Source: Deltaproteobacteria bacterium (lineage in GTDB: Bacteria; Desulfobacterota; Syntrophia; Syntrophales; UBA2210). Taken from it: a stretch of DNA of 14,781 bases. Below the pieces are notes generated by a model. That model ran no database searches. It saw only the letters and a program-made list of their open reading frames with translations, and was not told the DNA's origin. The translations under genes and the position numbers were made by a program. Shown here piece after piece: positions 1-6,505 of the stretch. How positions within the stretch are numbered: the stretch's first letter is position 1; each line of letters opens with the position of its first letter. The stretch covers positions 1 through 14,781 of the forward strand of contig JAUVXT010000032.1 in the NCBI GenBank assembly GCA_030603465.1, read 5' to 3'.

Positions 1-1
1 G

Positions 2-547
2 TCCAACCTTTTCACAAGGCCTGTCAAGATCCTGGTGCTGGATGAACCGACAAATGACCTGGACATCGAGACCCTGGAACTCCTGGAGGAGTTGCTCTTT
101 GATTACAAAGGGACGGTTCTTCTCGTCAGTCACGAACGTGCATTTCTCAATAATGTGGTCACTTCCACCTTCGTTTTTGAGAAAGAAGGCAGGGTACAGG
201 AATATGTTGGAGGCTATGATGACTGGCTTGAACAACGACCGGCAGAGATAGCGGAGACAAGGCCTGCGCCTGAAAAGAAAATAAGAAAGAGACCGAAGCC
301 TGCGGGGCCGAGAAAACTGTCCTTCAAGGAGGCAGGTGAACTGGAGAGTCTGCCGCAGAAGATCGAAGCCATGGAGACAGAACAGCAGGAACTGTATGAC
401 TCCATGGCAGAGCCCTCATTCTACCAGCAGGCAGGCGCGCTCATAAGTCAAGCAAAGGCAAGAAGTGAAGAGCTGGGACAATCCCTATCCACAGCATATG
501 AGCGATGGGAGGAACTGGAAGCCATCAATCAAAATGGCGGAAAATAA
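2..547 (+). CDS. uup: Uup-type ABC-F ATPase, 3' part only
   Basis: This is the C-terminal end of an ABC-F family ATPase; the gene begins before the window and the first complete codon is at position 2. The visible part opens just before the Walker B/D-loop motif (VLDEPTNDLDIETL), followed by the H-loop (LLVSHERAFLNN), which places it at the end of the second nucleotide-binding domain. After a basic, Pro/Lys-rich linker (about residues 75-95 of the 170 counted from the GTG at 35) comes a Glu/Gln-rich helical segment typical of the Uup C-terminal coiled-coil domain. ABC-F proteins lack membrane segments and act on ribosomes; Uup has been linked to DNA-structure and ribosome functions. The C-terminal domain favours Uup over EttA or YheS. 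The GTG at 35 is internal to the gene, not its start. Confidence 0.9.
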   Translation, partial: SNLFTRPVKILVLDEPTNDLDIETLELLEELLFDYKGTVLLVSHERAFLNNVVTSTFVFEKEGRVQEYVGGYDDWLEQRPAEIAETRPAPEKKIRKRPKPAGPRKLSFKEAGELESLPQKIEAMETEQQELYDSMAEPSFYQQAGALISQAKARSEELGQSLSTAYERWEELEAINQNGGK

Positions 548-602
548 TTTCTGAGTTCCTGAGAGGCAGGAGATTCCCCATAACTTGTTGAAGGGAGTTG
601 CA

Positions 603-728
603 ATGAAATATGGTAAGCGTTCTCCTATGTACGAAAGGAGAGAACAACAGAACATGGTATGGTATAAGTCGGAAAACAGAAACATGCAGGCAATACTGTT
701 TATCTGCATGTTGAGGAGAAGCGTGTGA
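603..728 (+). CDS. Small leader-like ORF, 41 codons, coupled to the next gene
   Basis: A short ORF starts at ATG 603, preceded by a good Shine-Dalgarno sequence (AAGGGAG, 591-597, 5-base spacing). It encodes 41 residues: a basic, polar N-terminal half, then a short hydrophobic stretch (AILFICML) near the end. Its TGA (726-728) overlaps the GTG start (725) of the downstream methyltransferase-like gene in a GTGA arrangement, so translation of the two could be coupled. The last third of the ORF runs through a 9-bp perfect hairpin (681-712) ending two bases before the downstream Shine-Dalgarno. I do not recognise the peptide. It may be a regulatory leader or a real small protein, and chance is possible at this length. 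Confidence 0.4.
   Translation: MKYGKRSPMYERREQQNMVWYKSENRNMQAILFICMLRRSV
681..712 (+). promoter_or_regulatory. Hairpin abutting the Shine-Dalgarno of the methyltransferase-like gene
   Basis: AACATGCAG (681-689) pairs perfectly with CTGCATGTT (704-712) around a 14-base loop. The AGGAG ribosome binding site of the gene starting at 725 begins at 714. The stem lies inside the upstream 41-codon ORF, so a ribosome translating that ORF would melt it. A role in translational coupling is inferred. Confidence 0.4.
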
Positions 729-1399
729 TCCCCTGGCAGGAGATCGACCGGGCGGAAATCCCCGGACATAAAGGAGAAGTCATACTTCGGAAGCGAGGCA
801 CGGAATTCTCGATGCGAACTGCGGGAATAGAGCTGATGAACAGTCGCCGCCACGGTTCCGAAGCTGCGCTGGCTGAGCTCGCGTGCAGCCGCGTTAAACC
901 AAAATCCGGTCTGAGGATTCTCATTGGAGGTCTTGGCATGGGCTACACCCTGGCGGCAGCACTTGAACAATCGGAGCCGGATACACTCATCACCGTATCC
1001 GAACTGATCCCGGCTGTGGTCAGATGGAACCGGGAACACCTGGGGCACCTTGCAGGAATGCCGTTGGATGATCCCCGGGTATCCGTTGAAGAAGAAGATG
1101 TAGTGGTAACCATCAGGAAAAGAAAGTCCGCCTGGGACACAATACTTCTCGATGTAGACAATGGTCCTGACGGGCTTACCCGGAAAGCCAATGACCGTCT
1201 CTACAGCATATCCGGCCTGAAAATATCCTTTTCCGCTCTTCGCCCCGGAGGGATTTTGGGCGTCTGGTCTTCCGGAGCAGACGAGGCATTTACCCGTCGC
1301 CTGAAGCAGTGCGGATTCCAGACGGAAACTGTAACCGTACCAGTCCGTAAGCCCGGAAAAGGCGGCAGGCACATAATCTGGCTTGCAGGAAAACCCTGA
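725..1399 (+). CDS. Spermidine-synthase-like / SAM-methyltransferase-fold protein
   Basis: This 224-residue cytosolic protein has a Rossmann-type methyltransferase fold of the spermine/spermidine synthase kind. The glycine-rich motif I (IGGLGMGYTLAAAL, about residues 67-80) is followed by an acidic residue at the end of the next strand (VSELIP, E93) and a motif with DTILLDVDNGP (about residues 135-146). The usual N-terminal beta domain of true spermidine synthases is reduced, and it is shorter than the roughly 280-300 residues of SpeE, so the substrate may not be a polyamine. The start is GTG 725, with AGGAG at 714-718; no upstream in-frame start is evident. The preceding small ORF ends inside this start codon. 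The exact reaction cannot be assigned. Confidence 0.75.
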   Translation: MIPWQEIDRAEIPGHKGEVILRKRGTEFSMRTAGIELMNSRRHGSEAALAELACSRVKPKSGLRILIGGLGMGYTLAAALEQSEPDTLITVSELIPAVVRWNREHLGHLAGMPLDDPRVSVEEEDVVVTIRKRKSAWDTILLDVDNGPDGLTRKANDRLYSISGLKISFSALRPGGILGVWSSGADEAFTRRLKQCGFQTETVTVPVRKPGKGGRHIIWLAGKP

Positions 1400-1464
1400 T
1401 CGCACTATACTCAAACGTCAGGTATATTATTCTTGGGCCATGAGGCTGGAGGAAAAACACGAAA

Positions 1465-1674
1465 ATGAGTGAAGAACGTTTGGTGGAAATTGAAACTAAA
1501 ATCGCATTCCAGGAACAGGGCATTAAGGACGTGAGTGATGTGATTTGCGAACAGCAGCAGGAGATCGAAAGGCTCGGTACCATCTGTGAAACCCTGGTGA
1601 AACGGGTCAAAGAATTCTCGGAGTTGATTCCGGGAATCGATGCCCCTGCAGATGAAATGCCGCCCCACTATTAA
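1465..1674 (+). CDS. slyX: SlyX family coiled-coil protein
   Basis: This 69-residue protein matches the SlyX family in length and layout. It has an N-terminal heptad-rich helix with the family-typical IAFQEQ segment, a Gln/Glu-rich coiled-coil middle (EQQQEIERL), and the characteristic C-terminal PPHY ending. SlyX proteins are small, cytosolic and of unknown biochemical role; in E. coli slyX neighbours the prolyl isomerase gene slyD. A purine-rich ribosome binding site (GGAGG, about 1448-1452) lies about a dozen bases upstream. It follows the methyltransferase-like gene by 65 bases on the same strand and could be co-transcribed. No promoter stands out in the gap. Confidence 0.85.
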   Translation: MSEERLVEIETKIAFQEQGIKDVSDVICEQQQEIERLGTICETLVKRVKEFSELIPGIDAPADEMPPHY

Positions 1675-1717
1675 CAGCAACACCGAGCCCATAAAAGAAA
1701 CAATGGAATTTCCAGAG

Positions 1718-1750
1718 GAGGGGGGGAGTCGTGAGACGCCTCCCTCTCCC
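1718..1750 (+). terminator. G/C-rich hairpin after slyX, possible terminator
   Basis: GGGAG (1724-1728) pairs with CTCCC (1740-1744). An inner CGT/ACG pairing surrounds a GAG loop, and the stem extends outward through G-C and G-T pairs to about 1718/1750. Only a weak T-containing stretch follows (TTATGTTT), so this is at best an inefficient intrinsic terminator between slyX and the DUF1456 gene. Confidence 0.4.
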
Positions 1751-1791
1751 GGTTATGTTTAAAAAGATAGACAAAATAAAAGGACATATTT

Positions 1792-2253
1792 ATGACCAAT
1801 AACGATATCTTGCGCCGTATCCGCTATATTTTCGACTTTAACGATTCGAAAATGATTGCTCTATTTGGCTTGGCCGGTCATCAGGTAACGCGGGAGCAGA
1901 TCAGCGACTGGTTAAAAAAAGAGGACGACACTTCCTTTAAGAAATGCCTGGACGCTCAGCTGGCGGTTTTCCTGAATGGTTTGATTATCGATAGACGGGG
2001 GAAAAAAGAAGGGCCACAACCAAGGCCGGAGAAGTATTTAACCAACAATATCATTTTCATGAAGTTAAAAATCGCGTTAAACCTGAAAGCCGAGGATATT
2101 CTGGAGATCCTGGCCCTGGCTGATGTGCACATAAGTAAACACGAATTAAGCGCCTTTTTCCGTAAGCCGGGCCATAAACACTACCGTGACTGTCAATATC
2201 AGATGTTACGCAATTTTCTGAAAGGCGTGCAGCTTAAATATCGGAGAGAATAG
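1792..2253 (+). CDS. yehS: DUF1456 (YehS-like) protein
   Basis: This 153-residue protein closely follows the E. coli YehS / DUF1456 pattern. It has two tandem copies of an approximately 68-residue all-helical domain, about residues 3-70 (NDILRRIRYIF... through SFKKCLDAQLAVFLNGLI) and 83-150 (TNNIIFMKLKIALNL... through RDCQYQMLRNFLKGV). Each copy carries the conserved middle segment with WLKKED or FFRKPGHK. The family's function is unknown; the paired helical units suggest nucleic-acid or protein binding. An AAAAGGA ribosome binding site lies 9 bases before ATG 1792, and the AT-rich leader (1755-1790) could hold a promoter. It is the last backbone gene before the accessory block. Confidence 0.85.
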   Translation: MTNNDILRRIRYIFDFNDSKMIALFGLAGHQVTREQISDWLKKEDDTSFKKCLDAQLAVFLNGLIIDRRGKKEGPQPRPEKYLTNNIIFMKLKIALNLKAEDILEILALADVHISKHELSAFFRKPGHKHYRDCQYQMLRNFLKGVQLKYRRE

Positions 2254-2254
2254 G

Positions 2255-2281
2255 GGAACATAGAAGTTCCAAACATTTTTT
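2255..2281 (+). terminator. Weak intrinsic terminator after the DUF1456 gene
   Basis: GGAAC (2255-2259) pairs with GTTCC (2266-2270) around the loop ATAGAA. Five bases later a run of six T follows (2276-2281). The stem is short, so efficiency is uncertain. Confidence 0.35.
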
Positions 2282-2355
2282 GTTCCGTTACTATTCTGGA
2301 AAAGTCGGCGATACGGTAGAAGAGGGTGGAGATCTCTTTCAGGAGAGAAAGCCTG
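2282..2355 (-). repeat. 74-bp direct repeat: detached copy of the glyS 3' coding end
   Basis: This stretch equals 9018-9091, the last 74 bases of unique glyS coding sequence, in the same orientation and with a single difference (G at 2331, A at 9067). Read on the minus strand it still encodes the GlyS tail segment LSLLKEISTLFYRIADFSRI, but without the rest of the gene. The similarity stops abruptly at both ends. Together with the true glyS end it brackets the accessory block like a pair of attachment-site or recombination repeats. Confidence 0.9.
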
Positions 2356-2433
2356 ATTCGCCCCATCCCGCACTTCATCAAGCAGTATCCTGTTTTTAGA
2401 GGTATTTTTAGGCGTTGACATATGGTATTCTTA

Positions 2434-2451
2434 TGTGTTAATTATAACACA
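2434..2451. promoter_or_regulatory. Perfect AT-rich palindrome, operator-like
   Basis: TGTGTTA (2434-2440) and TAACACA (2445-2451) are perfect inverted copies around ATTA. A TTGACA hexamer lies at 2415-2420, but no well-spaced -10 box accompanies it. The site sits just upstream of the decayed restriction gene and may be a leftover operator or promoter region. Confidence 0.3.
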
Positions 2452-2473
2452 ACAGAAAAGCTGAAGATAATAG

Positions 2474-3180
2474 GGCAAGGCAAATTTGCTTGTCATAGAA
2501 ACCCTCCTGGATATCGAGGAAAACAATCTTCCGACACCGAATGCACGAGAATGGGAGTTTAAAGGTCAGAGAGCGCATACCAGCTCTCTTGTTACTCTCA
2601 AGCATATTGAACCATCTCCAACGGGCGCCAAAATTGTTTTAAAATTACTCCTCCCCTGTTATGGATGAAGGCATAAGAAAGCCGAAACACGATATCCCGA
2701 TACCGAGATGAGCTTTATGTTGACCACAAGCTCACCCGCATATACGAACAGGGGCTTTCGGGTAATTGTTGACCGTAACCAGAAGAAGTTGCGCTTTGTC
2801 TTTTATTTTTCCGAAGCAGACACATCAAATAAGGAAATTTCTGCTTGGTTAGAATCTGTGAAGGAAAGAGTCGGCCTTGGTCCTTTGAATCCTGAACCTT
2901 ACTGGGGATTTGATGATCTAAGATATAAATTGGCTCAAAAATAATGAACTGTTTTTATGTGGTCGCTGATTCAAAAATTGAAAATGAAAGGGAATACTTT
3001 AAATATGAAAATCTGTTCATTTTGTCTAGATTCTCTTTTGAAAAGTTTTTGAATTGCTTGGAAGATGGTTCAAATTTGGTCGATTTTGATACCCGCACAG
3101 GATATAATCACGGAACAAAATTCCGTATCAGACAAGGTTACTGGTCTGATCTCTATTCATCAGTCAAACGAGTCAACTAA
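2474..3180 (+). pseudogene. MvaI/BcnI-family restriction endonuclease, decayed
   Basis: Three consecutive pieces read as one protein of the MvaI/BcnI type II restriction endonuclease family. The first (from TTG 2486 in frame) carries the conserved LLDIEENN and WEFK segments; E-x-K (2555-2563) matches the family's catalytic E-x-K. It ends at TGA 2666-2668, where relatives have a Trp codon after YG. The reading continues in the same frame (RHKKAETRYPDTEMSF) to a TAA at 2942. The rest, from NCFYVVADSK to the hallmark C-terminal DFDTRTGYNHGTKFRIRQ, is shifted by one base; adding one A to the A-run 2937-2941 restores the frame. The 5' end also lacks the usual first 30-40 residues, and the expected Asp five residues before the catalytic Glu reads Asn. 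No cognate methyltransferase is present. An attC-like site follows directly. Confidence 0.8.
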
Positions 3181-3196
3181 GTCTCATCATAATTAT

Positions 3197-3267
3197 GTCG
3201 AACCAAGGTGCTCCACCTGACCGCTATTCCGCTGCGCCGTAGCGGCAGGTGAGTCCGAACGTTATCT
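3197..3267 (+). other. attC-like integron recombination site 1
   Basis: Immediately downstream of the endonuclease pseudogene is a structure with attC architecture. It has an R''-like box GTCGAAC (3197-3203), a near-perfect stem CACCTG-A-CCGCTA (3214-3226) pairing with TAGCGGCAGGTG (3240-3251) with one extrahelical A (3220), a 13-base terminal loop, and an unpaired segment leading to AAC-GTTATCT, an R'-like box beginning at 3261. The orientation (R' to the right) matches a cassette whose gene is on the plus strand to the left. The boxes deviate slightly from the GTTRRRY/RYYYAAC consensus. Confidence 0.65.
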
Positions 3268-3299
3268 TCTTAATAGCTATACTGCTTTGTGTGAAATTT

Positions 3300-3379
3300 C
3301 ATTGAGTCTTCCTCCTTTGTTTGATTTGATTTGCCTTCGCAGCTATAAATTAAAGCTGCGGCAAAGGGAAGGCTCAATG
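3300..3379. repeat. Long imperfect hairpin between the attC-like sites
   Basis: CATTGAG (3300-3306) pairs with CTCAATG (3373-3379). Further pairing inward includes CCTTTG with CAAAGG and TTGCC-x-TCGCAGCT with AGCTGCGGCAA, around an AT-rich loop near 3345-3351. This about 80-base structure occupies the gene-less 177-base interval between the two R'-like boxes. It might be a further degenerate attC arm, a terminator-like structure or a small structured RNA. No ORF with a ribosome binding site is visible in the interval. Confidence 0.5.
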
Positions 3380-3444
3380 AGTATCAAATCATTTGAGAGG
3401 GACTGGGCAAAAAAACGCGCCAGCCCCTCAATTCACCGTTATGT
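3380..3444 (+). other. attC-like integron recombination site 2
   Basis: GAGGG-A-CTGG (3397-3406) pairs with CCAG-C-CCCTC (3420-3429), with flanking TT/AA pairing and extrahelical bases, as in attC and Vibrio repeat stems. An R'-like box GTTATGT starts at 3438. The opposite R'' box is degenerate (around ATCAAATC, 3383-3390). The four-gene operon starts 62 bases after this box, the usual position of a cassette's first gene. Confidence 0.6.
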
Positions 3445-3499
3445 GTAAGCAAGGCAGGCTAAAGATATATATGGCGAAGAAATTTTAGAAGGATAGAAA

Positions 3500-4627
3500 A
3501 TGAGAAAAAAGAAATATACTGTAATTGGAGCAGGAAATGGAGGATTGGTAACTGCAGGGTATATTTTTCTAAAAGGATACGAGGTTTCTTTATATAATAG
3601 ATCTGAGGAGCGGATTAAATATATTAAAGACCATGATTATACAATACAGTTTGGTGATAAATCGGATAAAATCAGTTTAAATTATGTGGGCAATAATCTT
3701 TCTGAGGCTGTATATCATAGTGATGTAATAATTATTGTAATAACTGCAAACGGGCATAGTGATATTGCTGAAAAAATTGCTCCTTATCTGGAAGATGGCC
3801 AAATAATTTTACTTGTACCCGGAAGAACATTGGGCGCTTTGTTGTTTAGCCAAACATTAAACAAAGTAGGGTGCAAAGCAAATGTTATTGTTGCCGAAGC
3901 AAATACTTTGTTTTTTGCCGCAAGACTCAAGAAACCTGACTTAATTGAAATCAAAGGAATTAAGAAGGAAGTATCAGTATCAGCATTATATTCCAGGGAT
4001 ACCGATTATGTGATAGATGTTCTTTCAGAGGTATTCCATAATATAATCAAAGCGGATACGTTTATAGAGACAAGTTTTAGTAATATTGGAGCCATATTTC
4101 ATCCGGTAATTATTCTTTTAAATAAAGAACGAATTTTAAATAAAGAAATATTTAATTTTTACACGGATGGTGTTACCAAAAAAGTTGCTCAATATATAGA
4201 AAAAGTAGATTTTGAATTCAAATCAATCGCATCAGCAATTGGGATAAATACACTTTCAGTTGTTGATTGGTTAAATTCAAGATATGGACTTCCTAAAACC
4301 TCTATCTATAAAATGATAAAATCTAATCCTACATATAAAGATATATTGGCTCCTACAACAATAAATCACAGATATGTTTGGGATGATATTCCGACAGGAT
4401 TAGTGCCAATGTCTTCGTTCGGTAAATATTTAGGAGTTCCAACACCAACGATTGATTATTTTATAGAACAAGGCAGTAAATTATTAAATATTGATTTTCG
4501 TTCAGAAGGGAGAACTTTGTACAAATTGGGGCTTTCAAATAATAACCTGATTTCAGATTTGTGGGATATGGCAATTAGTGGAGAAGAAAGTTTTCAAATG
4601 AGTCAAAAATTAAGTCTCGTGATTTAA
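3500..4627 (+). CDS. Opine (octopine/nopaline-family) dehydrogenase
   Basis: This 375-residue NAD(P)H-dependent enzyme belongs to the octopine/nopaline dehydrogenase family, cytosolic enzymes that reductively condense an amino group with a 2-oxo acid. The N-terminal Rossmann dinucleotide site reads GAGNGG (residues 10-15). The C-terminal helical catalytic domain carries the expected His (H201, in AIFHPVIILLN) and the Arg/Asp pair (R291 and D296, in HRYVWDDIPTGLVPMSS), at nearly the same positions as I recall for the bacterial enzyme CENDH. The typical VPTPTIDYFI segment follows. AGAAGGA (3487-3493) precedes ATG 3500 by 6 bases. It is the first gene of the operon; the next starts 6 bases after its stop. 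Base composition is strikingly AT-rich compared with the backbone. The amino donor and keto acid are unknown; the racemase and mutase neighbours hint at an unusual or D-amino acid. Confidence 0.85.
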   Translation: MRKKKYTVIGAGNGGLVTAGYIFLKGYEVSLYNRSEERIKYIKDHDYTIQFGDKSDKISLNYVGNNLSEAVYHSDVIIIVITANGHSDIAEKIAPYLEDGQIILLVPGRTLGALLFSQTLNKVGCKANVIVAEANTLFFAARLKKPDLIEIKGIKKEVSVSALYSRDTDYVIDVLSEVFHNIIKADTFIETSFSNIGAIFHPVIILLNKERILNKEIFNFYTDGVTKKVAQYIEKVDFEFKSIASAIGINTLSVVDWLNSRYGLPKTSIYKMIKSNPTYKDILAPTTINHRYVWDDIPTGLVPMSSFGKYLGVPTPTIDYFIEQGSKLLNIDFRSEGRTLYKLGLSNNNLISDLWDMAISGEESFQMSQKLSLVI

Positions 4628-4633
4628 TAGACT

Positions 4634-6505
4634 ATGAATAACACCATAACATTAGACGATAAAATTGGTTTAGTTAAAACTCATTTCGATGCCCATACTC
4701 TGGGTGTGTCTGCAATTAAAGAGCTTCTTACGGAATGTGGATTTACAGTTATTGTTGCAAACAATGAAGTATCAAAAGCAATTACAGATCCCCAAAAGCT
4801 TAGCAATTCATCAGTAATTGGAGAATGGATTATAAAAAATAATATACAGGCTTTGGGCTTTAGTTACCGTCTGAATGTTGGTGATGCAGTACTGATATTC
4901 CAAAAACTCATGTCCCAATTGGAATTAAAGAAAATGTTGGTAAAAGACGGTGGAAAACTGAAAGGTATCTGGTTTGCCGGATTGCCTGAAGCCTGTAATA
5001 AAATTAAATATTTATATAGAGACGTAATTGTATTTTATGGTGATGAATCATTTACAAATAGTCTGAAAATGCTAGGGATAGACCCTTCAAAAGCACCAAA
5101 AGGATTTAAAGACGATAGTACATATAAAAACACCTTAGATAGTTTTGGCAAAGAGATAATTGATAAAGGAGATTACATATCAGCATTACCTGTGGATAGA
5201 AGTGGATATAAAAATTTTGGAACAGCACATGATGGTTTAATAGATCGTATTAATCATGGTAGAGAAAACAATTTACCGCCGGTAATAAGAGCTCACGCAG
5301 GACCTTATCTTGAAAACAGGCATGAATCAGTAAAACAATTTATTGAGTGGTCCCGCTTATTGGCTCATAGTGGCTATCTGGATGTACTGTCAATAGGAAC
5401 TTCACAATTAACTCAATCAAAATTTGGAGAAGACTGGGACGATCTTCCTAATGGTGGAGGTGTAGGGATTAATTCTCCAGAGGAATATGAACGTATTTGT
5501 GAAGCTGCAAAACCGATGCTTGTAAGAACTTATTCCGGCACTAAAAATCTTCGCAAACAAGCAGAAATACATGAAAAATCCTTAAATATAGCATGGCATG
5601 CCTTATCCTTTTGGTGGTTTTCTAAAATAGATGGACGGGGAGAGCTAAATCTTCTTGATAATTTAACCGAACATTTTGAGGCAATTGAATATATTGCAAA
5701 AACAGGCAAACCTTACGAAGCAAATGTAGCTCATCAGTTTGCATTTCGCTCGTCGGACGATGTAAGTTATGCGGTATCAGCCTTTCTGGCAGCAAAAGCT
5801 GCCAAGAAGTTAGGCATAAAACATTTTGTTCTGCAAATAATGTTAAATGACCCTAAGCATACATCCGCAAGTAATGACCTGGCAAAGGCAAGAGCAACGT
5901 TAAATATGGTAAGAAACCTTGAAGATTCTAACTTTAAGGTCTTTTTGCAGACACGGGTTGGATTGAGTTATTTGTCCCACGATATTGATAAGGCAAAAAA
6001 ACAACTGGCTTCAATAACCGCGTTAATGGATGATATTGAGCCTTTTAATAATCAAAGTCCCGATATTATTCATGTAGTTAGTTATTCTGAAGGTAATGAT
6101 TTAGCAACACCGGAAATAATAGATGAAAGCATTAAAATAACATTGCATTCACTTAATAAATGCCGGGAATATCGGGAAAAAGGCTGGATAGATAATATGG
6201 ATGAGAATCAGTATGTGAAAAACAGAATGCATCATCTTATATTTGAAGCTGAAATAGTTATCGATACTATCGAGACTAATATAAAAGACACATATACTCC
6301 ACAAGGTTTTTACGACATCTTTAAGATGGGGTTTTTACCAGTACCTCAGCTAATGTATTGTAGAGAGGAATTTCCTGAAGCTGTAAAATGGAATACTAAA
6401 TTAAGAAACGGTGAAATTGATATTTATCTTGATGATAAAAAAATATCGGCAAAGGATAGGATGAATTTAACAATAAGGAGAAATTTAGAAAATGACAAAG
6501 ATTAA
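4634..6505 (+). CDS. Single-chain B12-dependent mutase, glutamate mutase S-E fusion-like
   Basis: This 623-residue protein resembles the two glutamate mutase subunits joined in one chain. Residues about 10-150 form a B12-binding domain with the base-off signature D19-A-H21-T-L-G24 (His21 as expected lower cobalt ligand), a Ser-containing second motif (GFSYRL, about 75-80) and a weak third motif (FAGLPE). Residues about 185-600 resemble the catalytic barrel of methylaspartate mutase E: NGGGVGINSPEEY, LVRTYSGTKNL, LNIAWHALSFWWF, KIDGRGELN and ANVAHQFAFRSSDDV, continuing to MGFLPVPQL near the end. Glutamate mutase interconverts L-glutamate and 3-methylaspartate by adenosylcobalamin radical chemistry. 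The divergent barrel and partners suggest another amino acid substrate is possible. The gene lies 6 bases after the dehydrogenase with no strong Shine-Dalgarno, implying coupled translation, and overlaps the next gene by 14 bases. Ornithine aminomutase OraE was considered, but its domain order differs. Confidence 0.75.
   Translation: MNNTITLDDKIGLVKTHFDAHTLGVSAIKELLTECGFTVIVANNEVSKAITDPQKLSNSSVIGEWIIKNNIQALGFSYRLNVGDAVLIFQKLMSQLELKKMLVKDGGKLKGIWFAGLPEACNKIKYLYRDVIVFYGDESFTNSLKMLGIDPSKAPKGFKDDSTYKNTLDSFGKEIIDKGDYISALPVDRSGYKNFGTAHDGLIDRINHGRENNLPPVIRAHAGPYLENRHESVKQFIEWSRLLAHSGYLDVLSIGTSQLTQSKFGEDWDDLPNGGGVGINSPEEYERICEAAKPMLVRTYSGTKNLRKQAEIHEKSLNIAWHALSFWWFSKIDGRGELNLLDNLTEHFEAIEYIAKTGKPYEANVAHQFAFRSSDDVSYAVSAFLAAKAAKKLGIKHFVLQIMLNDPKHTSASNDLAKARATLNMVRNLEDSNFKVFLQTRVGLSYLSHDIDKAKKQLASITALMDDIEPFNNQSPDIIHVVSYSEGNDLATPEIIDESIKITLHSLNKCREYREKGWIDNMDENQYVKNRMHHLIFEAEIVIDTIETNIKDTYTPQGFYDIFKMGFLPVPQLMYCREEFPEAVKWNTKLRNGEIDIYLDDKKISAKDRMNLTIRRNLENDKD

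Noticed and set aside
485..1414. 309-codon minus-strand ORF opposite the methyltransferase-like gene
   Set aside because: Its translation shows no family features and is rich in odd residue runs; the plus-strand gene here has clear motifs and a ribosome binding site, so this is an antisense shadow.
4634..6505. Ornithine 4,5-aminomutase large subunit (OraE)
   Set aside because: OraE has a PLP lysine and a C-terminal B12 domain. Here the B12 domain is N-terminal and the barrel matches methylaspartate mutase E, with no OraS nearby.
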